From UBA1563 sp037440065 (GTDB taxonomy: Bacteria; Bacteroidota; Ignavibacteria; Ignavibacteriales; Ignavibacteriaceae), in NCBI GenBank assembly GCA_037440065.1, contig JBBIUV010000015.1:1129350-1193349 (forward strand): DNA of 64,000 nucleotides, given 5' to 3'. This document shows, one piece after another, positions 9,306 through 16,148 of this stretch. The first letter of the stretch is position 1. Every line of letters starts with the position of its first letter. The translations under genes and the position numbers were made by a program. Under the pieces are notes generated by a model, which made no database searches, was not told where the DNA came from, and saw only the letters and a program-made list of their open reading frames with translations.

Positions 9306-10550
9306 TTGAATAATAAAATAAAAGTTGAGGTAATGGCTCCTGTTGGTTCTTATGAATCATTACATGCTGCTATCAAAGCCGGGGCTGACTCTGTCTACTT
9401 TGGAATTGAGCAGTTAAACATGAGGGCAAAATCTTCAATCAATTTTACGCTTGATGATCTGGCTGAGATTTCAAAAATATGTAACGAGAATGGTTTAAAG
9501 TCTTACACAACACTTAATACCGTAATGTACGATCATGATATGCAGTTGATGCGTTCAATTGTAAATAAAGCAAAGGAAGCGAATATCTCCGCAATTATAG
9601 CTGCAGATCATTCTGTAATGGCGTACGCGAATAAGATTGGAATTCCCCTTCACATTTCCACTCAAGCGAATATCAGTAATATTGAAACGGTTGAATTTTA
9701 TTCCGCATTTGCCGATGTGATGGTTATGGCAAGAGAATTAAGTTTAATGCAAGTTGCCGATATTACCCGGGAAATCGCAAAACGGGGAATAACAGGTCCA
9801 TCCGGTGAGCTTATACGGGTTGAAATATTTGCGCACGGTGCGTTATGCATGGCGGTTTCCGGTAAGTGCTATCTCAGTCTTCATTCAAATTTTTCTTCGG
9901 CAAACCGAGGGGCGTGTGTGCAAAATTGCAGAAGAGAATATATTGTTACAGACGAAGAGGGGAATGAACTTCTTGTAGATAACGAATACATTATGAGCGC
10001 GAAGGATCTTTGTACAATTGACTTTCTTGATCAGATAATAAACGCCGGAGTTGAGGTAATTAAAATAGAAGGGCGCGGTCGTTCTTCAGATTATGTTTAC
10101 ACTACTACAAAAGCTTACCGTGAGGCCGTTGACTCAATTGGCGATGGGACTTACTCGAAAGAGAAAGTTGCAATCTGGAAGAAAGAGCTTGAGACTGTTT
10201 TCAATAGAGGCTTTTGGGACGGCTATTATCTCGGAAGAAAAATGGGTGAGTGGAGCGAAGTATACGGCTCTAAAGCAACTAAGCGGAAAGTGTTTCTTGG
10301 AAGCGGGGTAAATTATTTCAAGAATATTAAAGTTGGCGAGTTTAAGCTGGAGACTAAATCACTTAAGGTTGGTGATGAGATTATCATTACGGGTCCAACA
10401 ACCGGAATAATAAAAACATTCGTAAAAGAATTACGGCTTGATGACACTCAAGTAGATTCAGTTGAAAAAGGAGATCGTTTCTCAATGCCGATTGATGAAA
10501 TTGTTCGCCCCTCCGATAAATTGTACAAAGTTGAAATGGCTGATGATTAG
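9306..10550 (+). CDS. trhP: U32 peptidase-family protein, TrhP-like tRNA hydroxylation factor
   Basis: Peptidase U32 family. The signature EIFAHGALCMAVSGKCYLS is present and is followed by RGACVQNCRREY, giving the conserved Cys set of the TrhP (YegQ) subgroup. TrhP takes part in 5-hydroxyuridine formation at tRNA position 34, and U32 relatives such as UbiU/UbiV carry Fe-S clusters. The N-terminal VMAPVGSYESLHAAIKAGAD and GADSVYFG strands are typical of the barrel. TTG at 9306 is preferred: AAAGGA ends 7 nt upstream, whereas TTG at 9300 sits directly behind it. The length (~414 aa) is slightly shorter than E. coli TrhP. The ferredoxin downstream overlaps the stop codon, which fits an Fe-S-dependent reaction. 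A generic protease function is less likely. Confidence 0.82.
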   Translation: MNNKIKVEVMAPVGSYESLHAAIKAGADSVYFGIEQLNMRAKSSINFTLDDLAEISKICNENGLKSYTTLNTVMYDHDMQLMRSIVNKAKEANISAIIAADHSVMAYANKIGIPLHISTQANISNIETVEFYSAFADVMVMARELSLMQVADITREIAKRGITGPSGELIRVEIFAHGALCMAVSGKCYLSLHSNFSSANRGACVQNCRREYIVTDEEGNELLVDNEYIMSAKDLCTIDFLDQIINAGVEVIKIEGRGRSSDYVYTTTKAYREAVDSIGDGTYSKEKVAIWKKELETVFNRGFWDGYYLGRKMGEWSEVYGSKATKRKVFLGSGVNYFKNIKVGEFKLETKSLKVGDEIIITGPTTGIIKTFVKELRLDDTQVDSVEKGDRFSMPIDEIVRPSDKLYKVEMADD

Positions 10551-10767
10551 AATTTTTCATCATCGCTCTAAATGTATTGGGTGCAACGCCTGTGTTGAAG
10601 CTGCCCCCTGGCGCTGGAGAATCTCCAAAAAAGATGGCAAAAGTGTTTTGATCGGCGGTAAAGAGAAGAAGGGGATATTTTTTTTACAAACCGGAGACGA
10701 TGAATTAGCGGAGAACAAAAAAGCGGCGGTCAACTGTCCGGTTAATATTATACAAATACAGGAGTAG
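10543..10767 (+). CDS. One-cluster ferredoxin coupled to TrhP-like gene
   Basis: A 74-residue ferredoxin. CIGCNACVEAAP supplies three Cys, and NCP near the C-terminus supplies the fourth, the usual pattern of monocluster [4Fe-4S] ferredoxins in which the residue before Pro is Ala rather than Cys. The frame is open further upstream, but that part overlaps the U32 gene and lacks homology-like features. ATG at 10543 overlaps the TAG of the upstream gene by 8 nt, a classic translational coupling arrangement. Likely a cytoplasmic electron donor, possibly for the neighbouring U32 protein (inference from context). Confidence 0.85.
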   Translation: MIRIFHHRSKCIGCNACVEAAPWRWRISKKDGKSVLIGGKEKKGIFFLQTGDDELAENKKAAVNCPVNIIQIQE

Positions 10768-10862
10768 GGGTCTTGCCCGGGGAATAATTCAATCCATTTG
10801 AACAGGGGAATAGATTCATACCATAACTTCCTAGAACAGAAAGCATTTCTTAGTCCCGAGGG

Positions 10863-11198
10863 GACAATTTCCAAACATCGTTTGATGGCTCCCAAGACAC
10901 GAGTGACGGCAGTAAAGTTGCGAGAGATGGCAGTAAAGTAACGAGAGACGGCAGTAAAGTAGTAAACGATGGCAGTAAAGTAGTAAAAGATGACAGAATA
11001 CTTGCTAAATATGATGGAATAGTTGTAAATTTTGGCTCCAAAGGTGAGTGAGGTGACAGTAAAGTAATGAAAGATGACAGAATAGTTGCTAAATATGATG
11101 GAATAGTTGTATAAAATGGCATCACAGTAGGAAAAGTTGACAGAATAGTGGGATATTTTGACAGAATAGTTCCGTTTTGGGGGAGTAAAGTGAGAAAA
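10863..11198. repeat. Array of ~16 phased 21-nt repeats
   Basis: Sixteen consecutive units start every 21 nt without any insertion or deletion (10863, 10884, 10905, 10926, 10947, 10968, 10989, 11010 and so on to 11178). The best units read GAYGGCAGTAAAGTARYRAR; later units drift to GATGACAGAATAGTTGCTAA. Read on the plus strand each unit is seven codons with consensus D-G-S-K-V-x-K, but TGA at 11049 and TAA at 11112 interrupt it. Two minus-strand frames stay open only because the period is a multiple of three. It could be a decayed repeat-protein gene or a minisatellite. Confidence 0.85.
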
Positions 11199-11225
11199 TG
11201 TGCTGGAAATGGGCTTTTTAGTGGT

Positions 11226-11424
11226 GGTGTTATTCTGAGGGAAGGGAATTGACCGAAGAATCCGAGAGTCAAAATTCAAAAGACAAATAACAATCACCAA
11301 AGAGGAGAGGTTTTGTTCTTTTCTCTCGATACAAAAGAACCAAAAGATAAAGGCTGAAAAATTTTTCCTAAAGATGCCTTCCGTTCCTATAAAACACAAA
11401 TATTATTCTTTCTTTTCTTGGCGC
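11226..11424. repeat. 200-bp direct repeat, copy 1
   Basis: This stretch is nearly identical to 11610-11806, including the shared strings AGAGTCAAAATTCAAAAGAC and AAGATGCCTTCCGTTCCTAT. It begins with a degenerate TATTCTGAGGG...GACCGAAGAATCC palindromic element and ends in GGCGC. Internally GTTCTTTT/AAAAGAAC can form a small hairpin. No convincing gene lies inside. Confidence 0.9.
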
Positions 11425-11435
11425 AAGAAAAGAAA
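11409..11435. other. Perfect 12-bp hairpin at end of repeat copy 1
   Basis: TTTCTTTTCTTG (11409-11420), a 3-nt loop, then CAAGAAAAGAAA (11424-11435). Copy 2 of the direct repeat keeps only the left arm and stops exactly at the loop (11806), so the hairpin tip coincides with the repeat boundary. No T-run follows, so a terminator role is unlikely. Confidence 0.75.
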
Positions 11436-11501
11436 CAAAAGAACATGCGCTATGAAAAGAATTACTAAAATTTTACTCAGTCAGCTAAGAAAAAAAAACT
11501 C

Positions 11502-11543
11502 GTCTCCGATGGTATGAAGAGGTTAGAAAGAAACATCGGAGAC
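11502..11543. other. Stem-loop flanked by A- and T-tracts (possible bidirectional terminator)
   Basis: GTCTCCGATG (11502-11511) pairs perfectly with CATCGGAGAC (11534-11543) around a 22-nt loop. An A-run precedes it and a TTTTTTT run follows at about 11552. The A/stem/T symmetry fits an intrinsic terminator readable in both directions, although no gene ends immediately beside it and the loop is long. It may instead be the end of a mobile repeat. Confidence 0.4.
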
Positions 11544-11609
11544 TCAAACAGTTTTTTTCTTTTAACGCCGCCCTCGTGAAATTTTTGAACGTAATTCTTT
11601 TCAAGGCGC

Positions 11610-11806
11610 GGTGTCATTCTGGGGGAGTGAAATGACCGAAGAATCCGAGAGTCAAAATTCAAAAGACAAATAACAATTGCCAAAGGGAGAGGTTTTGTTC
11701 TTTTCTCTTGATACAAAAGAACCAAAAGATCAAGGCTGAAAAATTTTTCCTAAAGATGCCTTCCGTTCCTATAAAACACAAATATTATTCTTTCTTTTCT
11801 TGGCGC
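11610..11806. repeat. 200-bp direct repeat, copy 2
   Basis: Second copy of the element at 11226-11424, about 385 nt downstream in the same orientation. It starts at GGTGTCATTCTGGGGG inside a palindromic element and ends at GGCGC. It runs straight into a third GGTGTCATTCTG motif at 11807, so the array is element-repeat-element. Confidence 0.9.
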
Positions 11807-11843
11807 GGTGTCATTCTGAGGGAGTGAAATGACCGAAGAATCT
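11807..11843. repeat. Palindromic GAAGAATC-type intergenic element
   Basis: GGTGTCATTCTGAGGGAGTG followed by AAATGACCGAAGAATCT. TCATT and AATGA (with the flanking GGT/ACC) can pair to a short hairpin. Two further copies start at 11610 and, degenerately, at 11226. Elements of this 'TCATTCTGAG...GAAGAATC' type are widespread REP-like intergenic sequences in environmental bacteria (recollection, not searched). Confidence 0.65.
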
Positions 11844-11929
11844 GAAGAGTGATAGTTTATGTAAGGTTTGGTGATTGTGGGACTTGATGTTTTTGCTGTG
11901 GGTCTTTTTTCTTCCCGCAAAAAAAGGAG

Positions 11930-11958
11930 TTGACATTTATTTTATTTTGCCGTAAGAT
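11930..11958 (+). promoter_or_regulatory. Near-consensus sigma70-type promoter
   Basis: A perfect TTGACA -35 box (11930-11935), a 17-nt spacer and TAAGAT as -10 (11953-11958). It points toward the 235-aa gene starting at 12142. It is the best match to a housekeeping promoter that I noticed in the window and differs from the TTTG/TAnnTTTG pattern of many Bacteroidota promoters. Confidence 0.6.
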
Positions 11959-12141
11959 TACAGCGGTTGTTTAAACCAATGGGGAACGGGGTTCCTTCTC
12001 GAACTTTCTTTTCCTAACAAGGTTATAAAAACTAATTCCTTTACTTAAGCTTATTAAGGAGTATGCTATTGCTAAAGGATAACTTCAGATCGTTTTGTTT
12101 TGTATGTAACTAATTCATAAAACAAATAAAGGAGCGCACGT
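11959..12141 (+). other. Structured 5' leader of the 12142 gene
   Basis: About 180 nt lie between the predicted promoter and the start codon. It contains GGAAC-GGG-GTTCC (~11983-11995), CTTAA...TTAAG and, just upstream of the ribosome binding site, TTTGTTTT...ATG pairing with CATAAAACAAA across about 12093-12125. The strong RBS AAAGGAG sits at about 12129. The leader could be a cis-regulatory RNA, but it matches no riboswitch I recognise. Confidence 0.35.
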
Positions 12142-12849
12142 ATGAATACCGAGGTAAAGAAAGTGCCTGTAAGTAGAAAAATTCTACTTACTGAAGCAAG
12201 AAAGTGTCACGCAAATCTGGTTGATAAACCGGAGTTAAACGGACAGGGAATAACGGAGGCCTACATCAACCAGTTTAAGGCTGATATCCTAGCCGCCGCA
12301 AATTTCAAAACAAACAAAGACGTTCAGAAAGAGCAAGCCGCATTAACTGCACTGCTAAAGGTAAAACTTAAAGTATGCCGGAAGTGGTTAAGGAGCGGAG
12401 AGTTTTATCTTGAACTTGCCTTTAAACCAAAATCTCCCCAAACAGCCGAATACCCCGATTATGCATCAGCCGGCAGCGATGCACAATTAACCAGCGATGC
12501 AATGATCTCAGCCGCAAATGTATTAACAAAATATTTAAATCAAGTAACAGCTAACGGAATGCCCTCGACTTTTTTAACCGAAGGGACAGCACTTAACAAC
12601 GAATTGAAATCTTTGTCGGAACGGATAGGCTCTGCGGAAAAAGGATTTTTGCAGTACACCATTGAACGGCAGATTGCCCTTTATAAAGTTTACGAAGAGG
12701 TGAATACTATCAACAAAGCGGGAAGATTAGTTTATGAGAACGACCCGGTTAAGTTGAAATCGTTTGAGTCCCCCTGGCCGAAGAGTGATGGTGGAGATGA
12801 GAAAGAAGAAACGCCACCTACAGACCCAACACCGCCGCCGGTGAGTTAG
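12142..12849 (+). CDS. Orphan helical protein with proline-rich tail
   Basis: A 235-residue protein of unknown family. It has no signal peptide or membrane segment. Most of it is predicted helical (lysine- and alanine-rich; KEQAALTALLKVKLKVCRKW), and it ends in an acidic, proline-rich tail (KEETPPTDPTPPPVS). A strong AAAGGAG ribosome binding site lies about 7 nt upstream, and the near-consensus promoter at 11930 suggests active expression. It follows a large repeat region and opens the accessory block. Similar helical proteins may be lineage-specific to Ignavibacteria (unverified). Function cannot be assigned. Confidence 0.75.
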   Translation: MNTEVKKVPVSRKILLTEARKCHANLVDKPELNGQGITEAYINQFKADILAAANFKTNKDVQKEQAALTALLKVKLKVCRKWLRSGEFYLELAFKPKSPQTAEYPDYASAGSDAQLTSDAMISAANVLTKYLNQVTANGMPSTFLTEGTALNNELKSLSERIGSAEKGFLQYTIERQIALYKVYEEVNTINKAGRLVYENDPVKLKSFESPWPKSDGGDEKEETPPTDPTPPPVS

Positions 12850-12863
12850 GGAGAGTAGTGAAA

Positions 12864-12898
12864 AGTAACAAGTAACAAGTTACAAGTAACGAGTGAAA
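12864..12898. repeat. Tandem 7-bp repeat (AGTAACA)
   Basis: Five tandem units: AGTAACA, AGTAACA, AGTTACA, AGTAACG, AGTGAAA. They lie just after the stop of the 235-aa gene. Short slipped-strand-type repeat; no function is evident. Confidence 0.8.
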
Positions 12899-12918
12899 AA
12901 ATTCTGCGGTCTAACATT

Positions 12919-12971
12919 CCTAACTATTGGGAGTGTTAGGCTGCAATAATGCAGTATAAGTAATAGTTAGG
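12919..12971. other. Nested cruciform-like palindrome upstream of 12995 gene
   Basis: CCTAACTATT (12919-12928) pairs perfectly with AATAGTTAGG (12962-12971). Inside, CTGCA-ATAA-TGCAG (12941-12954) forms a second hairpin. Size (~53 bp) and CTAAC/GTTAG arms recall an integron attC site, but the RYYYAAC/GTTRRRY consensus is not met at the outermost positions and no integrase is present. The 3' arm belongs to a 21-nt motif repeated at 14389-14409. Confidence 0.6.
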
Positions 12972-12994
12972 ACACAAAAAATGGAGAAACATTT

Positions 12995-14257
12995 ATGAAA
13001 GAATTGAAGGAAAAAGTTAGAGCACTTCAAAGTATTTGGCGAAAGATTCAAAGCGCAATGAGTGTTTCACCTGAAGCATGGAAACCTTACCTTAATCACA
13101 TTACGCCCTACGAAATTGATGAGGTTATCAATGCGATTATTTATCTTTTGGATCGTTCAAAAGCATTGCCAGGATTTAAACCTACTTATAGAATTGCGAA
13201 AGGATTTTCTTATACGGCTCTAAATTCTGCGTTAACAACTGCGGCTAATTTAGAAGCGTCTCAATGGAATAATTTCCCGACTTTCTTAACTTCTTTAAAC
13301 CAAGTTTTGTCTGCATTTCATACAATGTTTCTATTTTCAGACGATGAAGAAACTAGAAGAATAATTGAAGGATTAGGCGGTAAGTTAGCCGAAAATCTTG
13401 GATTAGTTGATACAGCCCAAACTGAATTAGCCGATAAAAAGGAATTGCTTGAAATATCACAAGCATCAATAGATGAAGCAAATAAAAAAGCTGAATTAAT
13501 TATAGCAAATGAGAAAGCCTCAAAAGAACTTCTCCTGTCAATTCAATCATTTGACACAGAGGTTGAAAAATTAGTTGAAAAGTTAAAAGGAAAAGAAACT
13601 CAGATTGATACAATTATTGAAAATTTGGAAAATCAAATTGCAACAAATGAAGAATTACAAACTAAACTAAATAAACAATCAGAAACTCTCACTCAATTGC
13701 AAGAAAAATCTGAAGAGCAAGAAAAATTAATTACAGCACTATTGCCTGATGCTGCGAGTGCAGGGCTTGCTGCATCATTTGCAAAACGAGTTGAACAGAC
13801 GAATAAAATCAAATGGGTGTGGATGGGCTCGTTTGTATTAAGTATTTTTGGATTAATTGTTGTATCTATATTTATACTTGAAAAGCTACAAACACCTGGT
13901 ATAGAATTTTGGCAAATCGTTCTTCAAAAATTACCATTTACAGCTCCTTGTATTTGGCTCGGTTGGTTTAGTGCAATTCAATATGGGAATACGATTAGAA
14001 TTCAGGAAGACTATGCATTTAAAGAAGCAACTTCGAAAGCATTTGTTGGTTATAAAGATCATATGGAATATTTGGCAGACATTAATGTTGAGGATACAAA
14101 ATCTGCGATGAAAATGTTGGCCACAAAAACCATTGAGATCTTAGCAAGAGAACCTTTGAGGATATATCAAAAATCAGAAAACGATGCTACTCCTTTCAAA
14201 TCATTTTGGAACCGTAATAAAAGAGATGCTATTAATCCCGAAAGTAGCAATAACTAA
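12995..14257 (+). CDS. Coiled-coil membrane protein of unknown function
   Basis: A 420-residue protein. Residues 1-130 form a helical domain; ~140-250 are a long coiled coil rich in K, E, Q and N; DAASAGLAASFAKR (~252-265) leads into two transmembrane helices (~274-295 and ~312-330); the C-terminal ~90 residues are soluble and helical. A poly-helical two-TM protein with an 'AGLA-F-R' motif before the membrane occurs in uncharacterised bacterial proteins, some of them near accessory or defence genes (recollection, low certainty). Start ATG has GGAGAAAC upstream. It is preceded by the cruciform at 12919. Base composition is more AT-rich than the housekeeping genes, which suggests acquisition by transfer. 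Confidence 0.75.
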   Translation: MKELKEKVRALQSIWRKIQSAMSVSPEAWKPYLNHITPYEIDEVINAIIYLLDRSKALPGFKPTYRIAKGFSYTALNSALTTAANLEASQWNNFPTFLTSLNQVLSAFHTMFLFSDDEETRRIIEGLGGKLAENLGLVDTAQTELADKKELLEISQASIDEANKKAELIIANEKASKELLLSIQSFDTEVEKLVEKLKGKETQIDTIIENLENQIATNEELQTKLNKQSETLTQLQEKSEEQEKLITALLPDAASAGLAASFAKRVEQTNKIKWVWMGSFVLSIFGLIVVSIFILEKLQTPGIEFWQIVLQKLPFTAPCIWLGWFSAIQYGNTIRIQEDYAFKEATSKAFVGYKDHMEYLADINVEDTKSAMKMLATKTIEILAREPLRIYQKSENDATPFKSFWNRNKRDAINPESSNN

Positions 14258-14262
14258 ATATT

Positions 14263-14413
14263 GTTACCTAATTCGCAAGCAACCAGACTGCCATTTTAAT
14301 GAGGTTGCAGAAGAATTGGATGGCGAAATGAAAAAAAATTTTGGAATAGATGATAAGCAGGCTGCCATGTTTACTATATGGAATTTCGGCAGTATAAGTA
14401 ATATTTAGGTAAC
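14263..14413. other. Segment bounded by GTTACCTAA inverted repeats, with possible gene remnant
   Basis: GTTACCTAA (14263-14271) and TTAGGTAAC (14405-14413) are perfect 9-bp inverted arms. GTTACCTAA recurs at 15178, after the next gene. Between the arms a plus frame (14272-14408) is open and codes for a plausible charged peptide (EELDGEMKKNFGIDDKQAA). It lacks a credible start or RBS, so it may be the tail of a lost gene. The motif at 14389-14409 matches 12951-12971 at 20 of 21 positions. Confidence 0.45.
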
Positions 14414-14429
14414 CATTGGATTGAATAGA

Positions 14430-15167
14430 ATGAAAATTTATCTCTTTTCTATAATTCTAGTATTTTTAACATTTCCACATATTGACTCATATTCTCATGG
14501 AAAACAAAATAAGAAACCTGCCAAAAGTACTGAATCCAAATATAAGTTTGGAGATGTAGAAATATTCCTCAAACAGATTAAAGGAGAATATCCAACTTAT
14601 TGTAGTGCATCTATTGAAATAAAAAAAGATGGTAAGGTCCTACAAGAAAGAAAATATAGAAATATAGAACCATTAGGTGGTGCTTATGGTTTATTTGTGC
14701 CATTCGAGCAGCCTTCTAAGAAATATTTTATGGTTATTAAGCATGGCGACTATGACGGTAGAAATTTATTGATTGATAAGAAAGGAGGATTAATTGATTT
14801 ACCTGGTGGATTATTTTTTATGACAAAAAATAAGCGTTACCTGTTTGTAGAGCATGAACAAGATTGCTGCGGCTCTCTTCTGGTTTTCGACTTAGAACAA
14901 GAGAAAATTATATTCAGTGATCGTGAGAATGAAAACGCAGTAAGTAATTATGGTGATTTTGAATCAATTGAGTATCTTGAACAAAATAAAAATGTATATG
15001 TGATTTTTAATTATAGTGATGTTAAAAGCGAAGTCTATAAATACGATTTCGAAAAAAATGATTTGGTAATTGCAAATAAAATTAATATTAATCTACGCAA
15101 TACAGTTAATCTTTATTCACAAGTTGAGATTACAGAAGATTGTAGTTGTGAACAAAAGAAAAAATAG
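14430..15167 (+). CDS. Exported protein of unknown function
   Basis: About 245 residues with an N-terminal signal peptide (MKIYLFSIILVFLTFPHIDS), then a lysine-rich mature part with beta-propeller-like or beta-sheet character (KRYLFVEHEQDCCGSLLVFDLEQEKIIF). ATG at 14430 is preferred over the TTG at 14421 because it begins the signal peptide directly; no strong RBS is visible for either. Cysteine pairs (DCCGS, CSC near the end) suggest disulfides in the periplasm. It is bounded by TTAGGTAAC upstream and GTTACCTAA downstream. No family is recognised. Confidence 0.7.
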   Translation: MKIYLFSIILVFLTFPHIDSYSHGKQNKKPAKSTESKYKFGDVEIFLKQIKGEYPTYCSASIEIKKDGKVLQERKYRNIEPLGGAYGLFVPFEQPSKKYFMVIKHGDYDGRNLLIDKKGGLIDLPGGLFFMTKNKRYLFVEHEQDCCGSLLVFDLEQEKIIFSDRENENAVSNYGDFESIEYLEQNKNVYVIFNYSDVKSEVYKYDFEKNDLVIANKININLRNTVNLYSQVEITEDCSCEQKKK

Positions 15168-15262
15168 GATTATTTTTGTTACCTAACATCTTTAAGCCAC
15201 CAAAGGCGGACAAGTTCAAAACATTTCGCTGTGGCGGACTTTATTGGTCGGCTAGTTCGCAC

Positions 15263-15323
15263 AACCCGATGAATCGGTTGCGGGCAAAAAGTAGTGCCTG
15301 TCCCCATGACTAAAGTAAGTGGG
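15263..15323. repeat. Two-hairpin intergenic element, copy A
   Basis: First hairpin AACCCGATGAATCGGTT (15263-15279), a linker GCGGGCAAAAAGTAGTGCCT, then a second imperfect palindrome CCCCATGACTAAAGTAAGTG ending GG at 15323. Copies B (16039), C (16982, second half only) and D (17785) occur in the next intergenic gaps. REP-like or a non-autonomous palindromic element. Confidence 0.75.
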
Positions 15324-15366
15324 TAAGTGAAGAAAGTATTTAGTAATAATATTTGAAAGTAAAATA

Positions 15367-15948
15367 ATGAAACCAATTCTCTCGCTAGTTGTTTTCGCAT
15401 TCCTTTTTATTGGTTGTACTTCGATGGGAACAAAAACTCTTTATCGTGTTACAAAAAATAATTCCCTGATAAAAAATATTGGAGTAATTAATTTAGTTAC
15501 CGATTCAACAAATATTAAGATTTGCCCGACTATAAAATCTATATCTGAATCTGCGATAAAAGAAAGTTTTCTTGAGAATACTGATCTACATTTTACTTTG
15601 CTTGGAGAGTCGAAAGATTTTAAAGGGCAAAACTTAAATAAAGAAAACCTTTCTGCCCTTTGTAAGGAAAAACAAGTTGAAGCAATTCTTATTGTTATAT
15701 CAAGATTTATAAATGTTAATTATACAATCGCTTTAATACCTATCTCAAACGAATATCATTCAGAATCACTCGTCACTTTGTTTAATAGCGAAGGGAATAT
15801 ATTAATTTCTATTTCACACAATACAATGCGTGGGGATGATTATTTCGAACGTCCAAGTGCTGAAGTGACAGTTCGTGATGCAATACAAATTGCACTTAAA
15901 AAATTGTTGGGGAATACCAGATATTTAAATGAAAAAATAACAAATTAA
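15367..15948 (+). CDS. Predicted lipoprotein of unknown function
   Basis: A 193-residue protein with a type II signal peptide: MKPILSLVVFAFLFIGCTS has the lipobox FIGC with Cys17 as the lipidation site, so it should be membrane-anchored outside the cytoplasm. The mature part has alternating beta strands (VEAILIVISRFINVNYTIALIP) and a C-terminal helix, a pattern seen in small LptE-/CsgG-like envelope lipoproteins, but no specific family is established. It lies between copies A and B of the two-hairpin element. Part of the plus-strand accessory block. Confidence 0.75.
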   Translation: MKPILSLVVFAFLFIGCTSMGTKTLYRVTKNNSLIKNIGVINLVTDSTNIKICPTIKSISESAIKESFLENTDLHFTLLGESKDFKGQNLNKENLSALCKEKQVEAILIVISRFINVNYTIALIPISNEYHSESLVTLFNSEGNILISISHNTMRGDDYFERPSAEVTVRDAIQIALKKLLGNTRYLNEKITN

Positions 15949-16038
15949 ACTTAGTAAGCTTTTCAGAAAATCATAGCTTAATAAGATATTTGCGAACTAT
16001 AGTGAGTTGAATTGAAAAGAGTTGTTTTATTACAGATA

Positions 16039-16097
16039 AACCGATGAATCGGTTGCGGACAAAAGTTAGTGCATGTTCCCACGGCTAAAGTGGTGGG
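16039..16097. repeat. Two-hairpin intergenic element, copy B
   Basis: AACCGATGAATCGGTT (16039-16054) is a perfect hairpin with a TGAA loop. The second hairpin is CCCACGGCTAAAGTGGTGGG (16078-16097). The linker GCGGACAAAAGTTAGTGCAT resembles copy A. This is the best-preserved copy. Confidence 0.8.
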
Positions 16098-16148
16098 TTA
16101 ATAAAATAGTTTTGAGAATTCTAGAATAACTGAAAGGAGAAAAGCATC

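Noticed and set aside
10462..10542. N-terminal extension of the ferredoxin
   Set aside because: It overlaps the U32 gene, lacks homologous character and the internal ATG at 10543 is better placed.
10884..11114. Plus-strand D-G-S-K-V repeat frame as a functional gene
   Set aside because: In-frame stops at 11049 and 11112, and no start codon or RBS before it. Kept only as a repeat.
10560..11399. Long open minus-strand frame (~279 codons) through the repeat array
   Set aside because: It reads as repetitive F/Y/S heptads (FYYFTAI-like), overlaps the ferredoxin gene, has no RBS and is open only because the 21-nt period avoids stops.
12919..15200. Integron cassette array with attC sites
   Set aside because: CTAAC/GTTAG arms and a bulged AGCC.../GGCT pair near 15192-15253 are suggestive, but the full R and L box consensus is not met and no integrase gene is in the window.
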